Of a DNA stretch of 64,000 nucleotides, positions 43,061 to 50,686 are shown one piece after another; within the stretch, counting starts at the first letter, position 1, and every line of letters begins with the position of its first letter. The notes beneath the pieces are model-generated. The model had not been told where the DNA came from and did no database searches. It worked only from the letters and a program-made list of their open reading frames with translations. The position numbers and the translations under genes were made by a program. Source of the stretch: Thiohalospira halophila DSM 15071 (GTDB lineage: Bacteria; Pseudomonadota; Gammaproteobacteria; Thiohalospirales; Thiohalospiraceae); assembly GCF_900112605.1 (NCBI RefSeq), contig NZ_FOMJ01000006.1, forward strand, positions 1 to 64,000, written 5' to 3'.

Positions 43061-43783
43061 TCAGCCGCATTTGCTCTCGCCGCAGGCCAGGCAGGTCATG
43101 CAGCCGTCCATGAGGACCATGGCCTTGGTATGGCACTTGTTGCACAGCTCGGCGCCGGGGGGATAGTCGCCCTCTTCCTCCTCGGCGGCCTCCTGACCGG
43201 AGCCCTGGCGCTGCTCGTACTCGGCGCGCTTGGCCTCCACCAGCGCCTTCTGGTGCTCGTCCAGCCCCGCCTCCTGGATCATGCCGATCTTGCGCAGGTG
43301 CTGATCGATGACCTCCCCGATCTCCGCCACCAGGGAGGGCATGTACTTGCCGCCCTTCTTGAAGTAGCCGCCGCGCGGGTCGAAGACCGAGTGGAGCTCC
43401 TCCACCAGGAAGGTGACGTCGCCGCCCTTGCGGAAGACGGCGGAGATGATCCGCGTGAGCGCCACGATCCACTGGAAGTGGTCCATGTTCTTGGAGTTGA
43501 CGAAGATCTCGAAGGGCCGCCGGTGCTCGTGGCGGGTCCCCTCGTTGAGCACGATATCGTTGATGGTCAGGTAGATGGCGTGCTCGGACAGCGGCGTGGC
43601 GATCTTGTAGGTAGAGCCCTCCAGCCGCTCGGGGCGCTCCAGGCGCTCGTGCATCTGGATGACGTTCTCCGCCTCGTAGCCGCCGGCCTCCGGTTCGGCC
43701 ACCGCCGCCGGCGCCTCGGCCTCCTCCTTCTCGGGGCTGGCGATGCCGTAGTCGACGATGGGCTCCTCGATCTTGATGCTCAT
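43061..43783 (-). CDS. nrdJb: Class II ribonucleotide reductase, C-terminal part NrdJb
   Basis: A 240-residue protein corresponding to the C-terminal part of class II reductases. It contains YKIATPLSEHAIYLTINDIV, given here as KIATPLSEHAIYLTIND, ALTRIISAVFRKGGD and LVEELHSVFDPRGGYFKKGG. The terminal cysteines (CNKCHTKAMVLMDGCMTC and CGESKCG) are the redox-active tail that re-reduces the active site. The split form NrdJa/NrdJb is known in Pseudomonas. It starts at the ATG at 43783 after GGGAGAAGAAC. A 224-nt structured gap separates it from nrdJa. Confidence 0.92.
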   Translation of the reverse strand: MSIKIEEPIVDYGIASPEKEEAEAPAAVAEPEAGGYEAENVIQMHERLERPERLEGSTYKIATPLSEHAIYLTINDIVLNEGTRHEHRRPFEIFVNSKNMDHFQWIVALTRIISAVFRKGGDVTFLVEELHSVFDPRGGYFKKGGKYMPSLVAEIGEVIDQHLRKIGMIQEAGLDEHQKALVEAKRAEYEQRQGSGQEAAEEEEGDYPPGAELCNKCHTKAMVLMDGCMTCLACGESKCG

Positions 43784-43851
43784 GTTCTTCTCCCGCTGTT
43801 CGTTGTCTTCAGCCGTGGGGTCCTCGGGACCGGACCGCGCCGCAGGCGTGG

Positions 43852-43949
43852 CTCCGGGGGCTCCTTCCCGGGAACCTCGGCGGCAGGGATGCCGCCGTGG
43901 AGGCTCCAGGGATGGATTCACGCCGTTTCCCGGGAAGGAACCCCCGGAG
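43852..43949. other. Long compound hairpin between nrdJa and nrdJb
   Basis: Arms at 43852-43875 and 43925-43949 pair over about 24 bases with one mismatch and one bulge; the core is CCTTCCCGGGAA. The loop holds a second perfect hairpin, CGGCGGCA-GGGA-TGCCGCCG (43878-43897). No T-run follows. It could be an RNA processing or pausing element in the split nrdJ transcript, or a small MITE-like insertion. Confidence 0.8.
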
Positions 43950-44007
43950 GCGCGCCCCCTCTAGCTCCGACTGCCTCCCCGGAGCCTACCGAGTCACTCT
44001 CCCCTTA

Positions 44008-46158
44008 TCAGAACCGCCCGTAGTAGCCCTCCTTGAGGGCGTCGTAGAGGTTGGCGGCGGTGTGCATCTCGCCGTCGTACTCGATCTCGTCGTTGCCCCG
44101 GGCCTCGATCACGGTCCCGTCGGCCAGGGTGAAGCGATAGGTGGTGTTCTCCAGGTCCTTGTCGGTGACCAGCACTCCCTGGAAGGCCTCGGGGTTGAAC
44201 CGGAAGGTGGTGCAGCCCTTGAGGTCGTGGCTGTAGGCGTAGTGGTAGATGTCCTTGAAGTCCTCGTAGGGGTACTCCGTGGGGACGTTGGCCGTCTTGG
44301 AGATGGAGGAGTCCACCCACCGCTGCGCCGCGGCCTGCACGTCCACGTGCTCCTTGGGCGTGATGTCCTCGGCGGTGATGAAGTAGTCCGGCAGCCGCTC
44401 CTCCTCCACCTCGGAGTAGGGCATGGCGCGCGGGTTCACCAGCTCGCGGTAGGCCAGCAGCTCGAAGGAGTAGACCGGCACCTTCTCCTTGGTCTTGCGC
44501 CCCTCCCGGATGATGTTCCGGTTGTAGTGGTGGGCGAAGGAGGGCTCGATGCCGTTACTGGCGTTGTTGGCCAGGGACAGCGAGATGGTCCCGGTAGGCG
44601 CGATGGAGCTGTGGTGGGTGAAACGGCTGCCCTCCTCGGCCAGGGTATCCACCAGCTCCGGCTCGGCCTCGGCCACGCGCTGCATGTAGCGGCTGTAGCG
44701 GGCGTGCAGGACCCGGCCGGGCACGCGATCGCCCACCTGGTAGCCGTCGCGCTTCATCTCCGGGCGCTTGCGCAGCATCTCGCCGGTGATCTCGTACTCC
44801 TGCTCCATGACCGGAGCCGGCCCCTTCTCCCGCGCCAGCTCCAGGCCGGTGCGCCAGCCGGCCAGGGCGAGCTGCTTCGAGGCCTCCTCGGTGAAGGCCA
44901 GGGAGTCGGGGTCGCCGTACTTCATCTGCAGCATGGTCACGGTGGAGCCGACCCCCAGGAAGCCCATGCCGTGGCGGCGCTTGCCGAAGATCTCGGCGCG
45001 CTGCTGCTCCAGCGGCAGGCCGTTGATCTCCACCACGTTGTCCAGCATGCGGGTGAAGATGGAGACCACCTCCCGGTACTCCTCCCAGTCGAAATACGCG
45101 CGCTCGGTAAAGGGCTCGCGGACGAACTTGGTGAGGTTCACCGAGCCCAGCAGGCAGGAACCGTAGGGGGGCAACGGCTGCTCGCCGCACGGGTTGGTGG
45201 CCCGGATCTCCTCGCAGAACCAGTTGTTGTTCATCTCGTTGACCTTGTCGATGAGGATGAATCCCGGCTCGGCGTAGTCGTAGGTGGAGGTCATGATCAT
45301 GTCCCACAGGCGGCGCGCCTTGAGGGTCCGGTAGACCCGGCAGGCCACGAGCCCCTCGTCGTCGACGATGTAGCCGTCCTTCTGGGGCCAGTCGCGCCAG
45401 ATCACCTGCTCCGGATCGTGGAGGTCCAGGCCGTCCACCTCGGCCTCCGCCTCGGTGACCGGGAAGGCCAGGTTCCACCAGTCGTTGTTCTGCACCGCCT
45501 CCATGAACTCCCGGGTGATGAGCAGGGAGAGATTGAACTGGCGCAGGCGGCCGTCCTCGCGCTTGGCGCGGATGAAGTCCATGACATCGGGGTGGCCGAT
45601 GTCGAAGGTCCCCATCTGGGCGCCGCGCCGCCCCCCGGCGGAGCTCACCGTGAAGCACATGCGGTCGTAGATATCCATGAAGGAGAGCGGCCCGGAGGTG
45701 TAGGCGCCGGCGCCCGCCACGAAGGCCCCTCGGGGGCGCAGGGTGGAGAACTCGTAGCCGATGCCGCAGCCCGCCTTCAGGGTCAGCCCCGCCTCGTGGA
45801 CCTTCTCCAGGATGTCGTCCATGGAGTCGCGGATGGTCCCGGAGACGGTGCAGTTGATGGTGGAAGTGGAGGGCTTGTAGGCCCAGGCGCCGGCGTTGGA
45901 GGTGATGCGGCCGGCGGGGATGGCCCCGCGGCGCAGCGCCCAGAGGAACTGCTCGTACCAGTGCTCCTGCTTGTCCGTCTCCTCCACCTCGGCCAGGGCC
46001 CGCGCCACCCGCTTCCAGGTGTCGTCCACGGCCTCGTCCAGCACCTGGCCGTCCTTGGTCTTGAGGCGGTACTTCTTGTCCCAGATATCCTCGGAGGCCG
46101 GCTGGATCGGGATCTCCCGGACGTCCGCGGGGGTGGACTGGGGGCGCGGTCGGCTCAT
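44008..46158 (-). CDS. nrdJa: Adenosylcobalamin-dependent class II ribonucleotide reductase, catalytic part NrdJa
   Basis: The predicted 716-residue catalytic part makes deoxyribonucleotides without an oxygen-dependent radical subunit. Visible motifs are GRITSNAGAWAYKPSTSTIN for the active-site region, GGRRGAQMG, NLSLLITREFM, TNPCGEQPLPPYGSCLLGSV and APTGTISLSLANNASNG. The usual C-terminal cysteine tail is in the separate nrdJb. The ATG at 46158 with AAGGAGAGCACC before it is preferred over a longer frame. It requires adenosylcobalamin, and window genes cbiB, cobD, cobQ and btuF supply it. An NrdR-like box lies 55 bp upstream. Confidence 0.95.
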   Translation of the reverse strand: MSRPRPQSTPADVREIPIQPASEDIWDKKYRLKTKDGQVLDEAVDDTWKRVARALAEVEETDKQEHWYEQFLWALRRGAIPAGRITSNAGAWAYKPSTSTINCTVSGTIRDSMDDILEKVHEAGLTLKAGCGIGYEFSTLRPRGAFVAGAGAYTSGPLSFMDIYDRMCFTVSSAGGRRGAQMGTFDIGHPDVMDFIRAKREDGRLRQFNLSLLITREFMEAVQNNDWWNLAFPVTEAEAEVDGLDLHDPEQVIWRDWPQKDGYIVDDEGLVACRVYRTLKARRLWDMIMTSTYDYAEPGFILIDKVNEMNNNWFCEEIRATNPCGEQPLPPYGSCLLGSVNLTKFVREPFTERAYFDWEEYREVVSIFTRMLDNVVEINGLPLEQQRAEIFGKRRHGMGFLGVGSTVTMLQMKYGDPDSLAFTEEASKQLALAGWRTGLELAREKGPAPVMEQEYEITGEMLRKRPEMKRDGYQVGDRVPGRVLHARYSRYMQRVAEAEPELVDTLAEEGSRFTHHSSIAPTGTISLSLANNASNGIEPSFAHHYNRNIIREGRKTKEKVPVYSFELLAYRELVNPRAMPYSEVEEERLPDYFITAEDITPKEHVDVQAAAQRWVDSSISKTANVPTEYPYEDFKDIYHYAYSHDLKGCTTFRFNPEAFQGVLVTDKDLENTTYRFTLADGTVIEARGNDEIEYDGEMHTAANLYDALKEGYYGRF

Positions 46159-46212
46159 GGTGCTCTCCTTGACGAAACGGGCCACATCCGCTCCTCTCGG
46201 CAGGAGGAGCCG

Positions 46213-46228
46213 GCACAAGATATTGGGT
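46213..46228 (-). promoter_or_regulatory. NrdR-box-like site upstream of nrdJa
   Basis: GCACAAGATATTGGGT agrees with the palindromic NrdR-box form ACACAATATATTGTGT at 13 of 16 positions. It sits 55 bp before the nrdJa start, where NrdR commonly represses reductase genes. NrdR usually uses two boxes about 31 bp apart and no second strong box was seen, so confidence is limited. Confidence 0.4.
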
Positions 46229-46307
46229 CGAGATGTCGGCATTAAACCGATGAGGTGGGCCGGGTGTCAATGCCGTCGTCGAGGCGTGGGCAATCTCCCA
46301 CCACCAT

Positions 46308-46355
46308 CATTAGATATTCCTTATTACTCCAATATATCAGATAGTTACACACAAT
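46308..46355. other. AT-rich island in the nrdJa-hsp20 gap
   Basis: In the 404-nt divergent gap this stretch is strikingly AT-rich (TTAGATATTCCTTATTACTC and CAATATATCAGATAG) against its GC-rich surroundings. It probably holds the nrdJa promoter, but no clear -35/-10 pair was found. The rest of the gap holds the NrdR-like box and the hsp20 control elements. Confidence 0.4.
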
Positions 46356-46462
46356 CCGGGCACGCCTTCTGTCCGCAAGCCACTGTCTGTGCTGGCTTTT
46401 ATGAGTTGACCGCGGGCGCCATTCACGGCCGTTCACCGGACTCCGGAAAGGTACAAGATGTT

Positions 46463-46486
46463 GGGTTTGTTGTTGCGGTCAAACCC
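46463..46486. promoter_or_regulatory. Perfect palindrome just upstream of the heat-shock promoter
   Basis: GGGTTTG and CAAACCC flank a 10-nt spacer, six bases before the sigma-32-like -35. It is not the CIRCE element of HrcA. It could be a repressor site for the hsp20 operon or a small stem; its function is unknown. Confidence 0.45.
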
Positions 46487-46491
46487 GGACG

Positions 46492-46520
46492 CTTGAAAGG
46501 GGCTGGCGGCGCCCCTATTC
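46492..46520 (+). promoter_or_regulatory. Sigma-32-like heat-shock promoter
   Basis: CTTGAAA (46492-46498) is a perfect sigma-32 -35 element. CCCCTATTC starts 13 bp later and resembles the -10 CCCCATNTA. It is 43 bp before the first hsp20 gene. The three chaperone genes downstream fit RpoH control. Confidence 0.75.
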
Positions 46521-46562
46521 AGGGGGTGTAGGCAACAAAGACCGAATCTGGAGGTAAATGTC

Positions 46563-47003
46563 ATGAACATGGTTCGTTATCGCCCCTGGAACAGCCTGGA
46601 GCAGATGCGTCAGGAGATGGACCGACTCTTCGAGGACATGAACGAGCGGGAGGAGAGCGGCGGCCTGGTCGCCTCGGACTGGGTCCCCGCCGTGGACATC
46701 CGCGACGAGGCCAACCAGTGGCTCATCCACGCCGATATCCCTGGGGTGAAGCCCGAGGATATCGAGGTGGGCATGGAGAACGGCGTGCTCACCATCAAGG
46801 GTGAACGCAAGGAGGAGAAGACCGAGGGCGAAGGCGAGTACAAGCGCACCGAGCGCATCCGCGGCTCCTTCTTCCGCCGCTTCACCCTGCCGGATACCGC
46901 CGACGCGGAGAACATCCGGGCGCGCTGCGACAATGGCGTCCTGGAGGTGAACATCCCCAAGCAGGCGAAGAGCCAGCCGCGCCGGATCACCGTCGAGAGC
47001 TGA
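46563..47003 (+). CDS. Hsp20/alpha-crystallin small heat-shock protein
   Basis: A 146-residue chaperone with an N-terminal arm (MVRYRPWNSLEQMRQEMDRL) and a complete alpha-crystallin domain: DWVPAVDIRDEANQWLIHAD, given by VPAVDIRDEANQW, IPGVKPEDIEVGMENGVLTI and a GVLEVNIPK ending. The C-terminal extension has the I-x-I-like ITVES. It holds unfolding proteins as oligomers. GGAGGTAAATG precedes the ATG. A terminator-like hairpin follows before cbpA. Confidence 0.94.
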   Translation: MNMVRYRPWNSLEQMRQEMDRLFEDMNEREESGGLVASDWVPAVDIRDEANQWLIHADIPGVKPEDIEVGMENGVLTIKGERKEEKTEGEGEYKRTERIRGSFFRRFTLPDTADAENIRARCDNGVLEVNIPKQAKSQPRRITVES

Positions 47004-47028
47004 TCGCCGGCCTTCCGGCGACCTCCCC

Positions 47029-47062
47029 GGGCGGGCCCGGCAAGACGGGGTCCGCCCTTTTT
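47029..47062 (+). terminator. Intrinsic terminator-like hairpin after hsp20
   Basis: GGGCGG (47029-47034) pairs with CCGCCC (47052-47057), an inner CCCG/CGGG stem extends it, and TTTTT follows. It lies between hsp20 and cbpA, so it probably lowers rather than abolishes downstream transcription. Confidence 0.8.
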
Positions 47063-47083
47063 GTCCATCGATGACGGTGTGCC

Positions 47084-48046
47084 ATGGAATACAAGGACTA
47101 TTACGAGATCCTGGGCGTCTCGCGAGACGCCACCCAGGACGACATCAAGAAGGCCTACCGCAAGCTGGCGCGGAAGTACCACCCCGACGTCAGTGAGGCC
47201 GCGGATGCCGAGGAGCGCTTCAAGGAGGTGGGCGAGGCCTACGAGGTCCTCTCCGATGCCGAGAAGCGCGCCGCCTACGACCAGCTCGGCAGTAACTGGC
47301 AGCAGGGCCAGGACTTCCGGCCGCCGCCGGACTGGGATACCGGCTTCGAGTTCCGGGGCGGTGGCTTCGCCGGCGAGGGCTTCTCGGACTTCTTCGAGTT
47401 CGTCTTCGGCGGTGGCAGCCCCTTCGGCCCCGATATGGCCGGAGGGGGCCGGGGTCGCGGCGGTGGCGGCGGGTTCCGCAGCCAGGGCGAGGACCACCAC
47501 GCCAAGGTCGCCATCGACCTGGAAGACAGCTACCAGGGGGGCACCCGCACCATCACCCTGCAGGTCCCCGAGTACGACCAGCAGGGCCGACTGGTGCGCC
47601 GCCAGCGCCAGATCGACGTGCGCATCCCCAAGGGGATCACCAGCGGGCAGCGGATCCGGCTCTCCGGTCAGGGGGCACCGGGCATGGGCGGCGGCCCGGC
47701 CGGGGACCTCTACCTGGAGGTGGAGTTCCGGCCCCACCGCCTGTTCCAGGTGGACGGCCACGACCTGACTCTGGAGCTGCCCATCACCCCCTGGGAGGCG
47801 GCCCTCGGGTCGAAGGTCTCGGTGCCGACGCTGGGCGGCTCGGTGGAGCTGAAGATCCCCGAGGGGGCCCGCAGCGGCCAGCGCCTGCGGCTCAAGGGGC
47901 GCGGACTGCCGGGGAATCCTGCGGGCAACCAGTACGTGCGGCTGCGGGTCGATGTCCCCCCCGCCCGGACCGAGGAGCAGCGCCGGCTCTACGAGCAGAT
48001 GCGCGAGGGGTTCGACTTCGACCCGCGCGCCGATCTCAACCGTTAA
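47084..48046 (+). CDS. cbpA: CbpA-like DnaJ co-chaperone
   Basis: A 320-residue J-domain protein. The HPD motif is at 33-35 ([10 protein letters not shown]), then a Gly/Phe-rich region (about 85-140) and two substrate-binding beta domains ([20 protein letters not shown], given by [13 protein letters not shown], and [19 protein letters not shown]). It has no CxxCxGxG zinc finger, so it is a class B CbpA type rather than DnaJ. It stimulates DnaK ATPase. It lies between two hsp20 genes in the heat-shock operon. Confidence 0.93.
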   Translation: MEYKDYYEILGVSRDATQDDIKKAYRKLARKYHPDVSEAADAEERFKEVGEAYEVLSDAEKRAAYDQLGSNWQQGQDFRPPPDWDTGFEFRGGGFAGEGFSDFFEFVFGGGSPFGPDMAGGGRGRGGGGGFRSQGEDHHAKVAIDLEDSYQGGTRTITLQVPEYDQQGRLVRRQRQIDVRIPKGITSGQRIRLSGQGAPGMGGGPAGDLYLEVEFRPHRLFQVDGHDLTLELPITPWEAALGSKVSVPTLGGSVELKIPEGARSGQRLRLKGRGLPGNPAGNQYVRLRVDVPPARTEEQRRLYEQMREGFDFDPRADLNR

Positions 48047-48058
48047 GGAGGTACCAGC

Positions 48059-48559
48059 ATGGATACAACAGCCATTCGCCAGCGCATGCATCGCGCCATG
48101 GACTCCCTCGCCGAGGGCTGGAGCCATCTGGCCCAGCGGGCGGGCCAGGCCCTCACCCGTTTCCATCCCGTCCGCCACCGTACGGAGGGGGTGGATACCC
48201 CCCGGGAACGCCACGAACGGGCCGGGGCCACCTGGGGGCTCCTGGCGGCCGAGGTGAGCGACCACGCCGACGAGGTAGTGGTGGAGCTGGAGGCCCCGGG
48301 CATGGACCCCGAGGACTTCGACCTCCACGTGGCGGACGACACCCTGGTCGTCCGCGGCGAGAAACGGGTGGAGGAAGAGCGCGACGAGGGGCGCTTCCAC
48401 ATCATGGAGCGCGCCTTCGGGACCTTCGAACGGGCCATCCCGCTGCCGGCCCCGGTGGACGAGGCCGCGGCGAAGGCGCGCTATCGCAAGGGCGTGCTCC
48501 GGGTAAGCCTGCCCAAGAGCGCCCAGGCCCGGCAGCGCCGGATCGCCGTGGAGTCGTGA
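48059..48559 (+). CDS. Second Hsp20-family small heat-shock protein
   Basis: A 166-residue protein, divergent from the first Hsp20. The N-terminal arm is longer (MDTTAIRQRMHRAMDSLAEG). The alpha-crystallin domain includes VVVELEAPGMDPEDFDLHVA and VRGEKRVEEERDEG, and it ends with RKGVLRVSLPKSAQARQRRI and AVES. GGAGGTACCAGC precedes the ATG, 12 nt after cbpA, so it is in the same operon. Different oligomers or clients are likely but not proven. Confidence 0.92.
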   Translation: MDTTAIRQRMHRAMDSLAEGWSHLAQRAGQALTRFHPVRHRTEGVDTPRERHERAGATWGLLAAEVSDHADEVVVELEAPGMDPEDFDLHVADDTLVVRGEKRVEEERDEGRFHIMERAFGTFERAIPLPAPVDEAAAKARYRKGVLRVSLPKSAQARQRRIAVES

Positions 48560-48606
48560 CGGGCCGGCATCGTGACGAACAGGGGCCTCGAAGGGGGAGG
48601 TCGCTA

Positions 48607-48631
48607 ATACTTGACTAATACACTCGGGATT
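48607..48631 (+). promoter_or_regulatory. IscR type-1-like site over a sigma-70 promoter
   Basis: The 25-bp site starts ATACTTGACTAATAC and ends ACTCGGGATT. It agrees with the IscR type-1 consensus at about 22 of 25 positions. Its TTGACT (48611-48616) is a -35 with TAGATT (48634-48639) 17 bp downstream. IscR or a related Rrf2 regulator would cover the -35 and repress. No isc or suf genes are near. Confidence 0.65.
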
Positions 48632-48698
48632 ACTAGATTAGGCAGTGACGAACATCAGCGTTCGCTAATCCAAGCGCCACGGGCGCAGGAGGTCGACC

Positions 48699-49142
48699 AT
48701 GAGTCTGATCAACAACTTCCCCCATGATGGCGTCGTCACGGTGAATCGCGTGATCCTCAAGCCCGAGTACAGCGTCGAGGATCTGGAGGAGCGGGTCGCC
48801 ATGCTCTGCGAGAACGTCAAGACCTATCACTCCGATACCGGGTTCGTGGGCGGCTTCGTGGCCCTGAACAGCGGCAACATCTCCAACGAGGGCTCCGCGG
48901 CCGGGCAGGCGGTGGAGTCCGATCTCAAGGACCGGGAGGCCCTGATCATCACCTTCTGGCGGAGCTTCGAGGAGCACGAGGAGTCCCACAAGAGCGAGAC
49001 CTTCCAGCCCCTCTTCCAGGACGTGCTGGCGCTCTGCGAGAACGGGAACGAGGAGATTGCCTACGAGATGCTCTGGTCCGGGGCCGCCTATTCCCCGGAA
49101 GAGGCCGAACAGGCGCGCGCCGCCAAGGAGCGGGCCGCCTGA
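48699..49142 (+). CDS. 147-residue protein of unknown function, possible dimeric alpha-beta-barrel fold
   Basis: A soluble, acidic protein of unrecognised family. GFVGGFVALNSGNISNEGSA and ALIITFWRSFEEHEESHKSE weakly recall the antibiotic-biosynthesis-monooxygenase fold, where such helices and strands form dimers; this is a loose resemblance. Two cysteines (CENVKTY and LALCENGNEE) could bind metal or redox groups. GCAGGAGGTCGACC gives a strong ribosome site. It has its own sigma-70 promoter covered by an IscR type-1-like site, which suggests a role in Fe-S or redox stress. A strong terminator follows. Confidence 0.85.
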   Translation: MSLINNFPHDGVVTVNRVILKPEYSVEDLEERVAMLCENVKTYHSDTGFVGGFVALNSGNISNEGSAAGQAVESDLKDREALIITFWRSFEEHEESHKSETFQPLFQDVLALCENGNEEIAYEMLWSGAAYSPEEAEQARAAKERAA

Positions 49143-49214
49143 CCCAACCGCATTGACCATGCATCCGCGAAGCTGAAGGGAGCCCCTCCCTGTCGACCGG
49201 TACGCCGGTCCTTT

Positions 49215-49252
49215 CGCCCCGCCCTCCTTCCCCTCGGGCGGGGCGCCTTTTT
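49215..49252 (+). terminator. Strong intrinsic terminator
   Basis: CGCCCCGCCC (49215-49224) pairs perfectly with GGGCGGGGCG (49236-49245) over 10 bp with an 11-nt loop, and TTTTT lies two bases after. It ends transcription of the 147-residue gene before the convergent zinc-finger gene. Confidence 0.9.
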
Positions 49253-49270
49253 GTCCGGTTCCCGGCCGAG

Positions 49271-49624
49271 CTAGGCCTCGCGCCGGGCGGCGCAGTCGAT
49301 GCACAGGGCGGCGGCCGGATCGGCTGCCAGCCGCGCCGGGGCGATGGGTTCGTCGCACTCGCGGCAGAGCCCGTACTCCCCCTCCTCGATCCGGACCAGC
49401 GCGGCATCGATGAGGCGCAGGCGCTGCTGGGCCCGCTCGGCGCTGGCCTTCGCCATGGCCTGGCCCTGGAGGGCATCCATGCGGGAGAGGCGACCCTGGC
49501 GCTGCTGGTCCAGCTCCACGGTGGCCTCCGCGTCCCGGCGCTCGGCCTGATCCGCCACCAGCTCCGCCCGCTCCCGCTCCAGGTCGGCCCGGCGGGCCTC
49601 GACGTCCACGCCTTGTTCACCCAT
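49271..49624 (-). CDS. TraR/DksA-type C4 zinc-finger protein
   Basis: A 117-residue protein with a helical N-terminal half (about 8-75, likely coiled coil) and a zinc finger, CRECDEPI and CIDCAARREA. The order matches small DksA/TraR-type proteins that insert into the RNA polymerase secondary channel. The coiled-coil tip lacks the DxxDxA motif of DksA, so ppGpp synergy is doubtful. It is a separate gene from the similar one near 60 kb. Confidence 0.85.
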   Translation of the reverse strand: MGEQGVDVEARRADLERERAELVADQAERRDAEATVELDQQRQGRLSRMDALQGQAMAKASAERAQQRLRLIDAALVRIEEGEYGLCRECDEPIAPARLAADPAAALCIDCAARREA

Positions 49625-49726
49625 CGCCTGCCTCCAGTGGTGGTCAGGGCCCCGACGAGAAATGGCGGCCCGGAGGCCGCCATTCCATCACGCCGGTGGG
49701 TCCCCTGCCAGGGGCCCGCTACGCCA

Positions 49727-50665
49727 TCAGGTCCGCTGGGCACCGTGGTAGAGGTTCACCACGTGGCGGGCCTCGGCGAAGAAGAGCCAGCGTTCCGTGG
49801 CGATGCCCAGGAAGGCGCTCACCAGGGCGGCCCAGGCGAGGATCGCATCCCCGCCCGCCTGCAGGCCCATGCCCAGCAGGATGGCCGGCAGAATGAAGCC
49901 GAGGCCGTAGACCACGCCCCGCAGCAGCCGCACCCGGCCCGGGGCCACCTCGTAGCCGAACTCGTCGGTGAGGAAGGTCCCGGCACTGTGGCCCACGTCC
50001 AGCAGGCGCACCGTGGCCCGGGTAAAGCCGGTGGCGGTGTTGATGGTCACGCCGGTGGGCTTGCCGATCCAGAAGTAGTAGATGGCCTTGAGCACCAGCG
50101 CCACGGCGATGGCGGCCACCGCCATCTGGGCGGTGAAGACCGCGGCGGCCCCGTCGGCGGTGAAGCCGGCGAGGATCACCGAACCCAGCATGACCCCCAG
50201 GGCCAGGTAGTTGGCCGGAGTCAGGGCGGTATTCCACTGGCGGATGGTCTTCAGGCAGGCGTAGATCATGCCGGTGGAGAAGATCGTGATGATGGCCAGG
50301 GCCAGCGCGATCCAGCCCAGGACCATGGTCAGGCCGTTGTGCTCGCCCCCGAGCAGCCACAGGCCACCCAGGTAGCCGATGGCAAAGGGGTAGTAGACCA
50401 CCGCGAAGACCCCCTCCCGGGAGAGCCAGGAGGTCTTGAAGCGGAAGAAGGCGCGCCAGGCGTTCTTCGGGTTGGCCAGGTGGCCGGTGGAGAGCATGAG
50501 CCCCACCGTGGTAAGCACCAGGGAGGTGATCCCGGCGGTGTAGAGGGTCTCGGGACGCAGACCGCCGCCCAGGCCCAGCAGGTCCATGAGCACCAGCAGG
50601 ATCATGAGGCCGAAGCCGGCCCCCGAGGTGACGGTGAAGAGGATGACCGATAGTGCGGGATGCAT
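49727..50665 (-). CDS. soeC: Sulfite dehydrogenase membrane anchor SoeC (DmsC/NrfD-like)
   Basis: A 312-residue integral protein with about eight helices (first ILFTVTSGAGFGLMILLVLM). It belongs to the DmsC-type anchors that hold a molybdoenzyme and pass electrons to quinone. Its length and its order after soeA and soeB match SoeC of purple sulfur bacteria. DMSO reductase anchors are similar, but SoeA lacks a Tat signal, which favours Soe. It is 21 nt from soeB. Confidence 0.86.
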   Translation of the reverse strand: MHPALSVILFTVTSGAGFGLMILLVLMDLLGLGGGLRPETLYTAGITSLVLTTVGLMLSTGHLANPKNAWRAFFRFKTSWLSREGVFAVVYYPFAIGYLGGLWLLGGEHNGLTMVLGWIALALAIITIFSTGMIYACLKTIRQWNTALTPANYLALGVMLGSVILAGFTADGAAAVFTAQMAVAAIAVALVLKAIYYFWIGKPTGVTINTATGFTRATVRLLDVGHSAGTFLTDEFGYEVAPGRVRLLRGVVYGLGFILPAILLGMGLQAGGDAILAWAALVSAFLGIATERWLFFAEARHVVNLYHGAQRT

Positions 50666-50686
50666 GTCGTGCCTCGCTGGAAGTCG

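Noticed and set aside
46379-46400. GCCACTG motif (B12 box-like) in the nrdJa-hsp20 gap
   Set aside because: It lies on the plus strand, away from nrdJa, and other cobalamin-riboswitch elements (GGGAA, CTGCCCCCGC and the long leader) are absent. It is a chance match.
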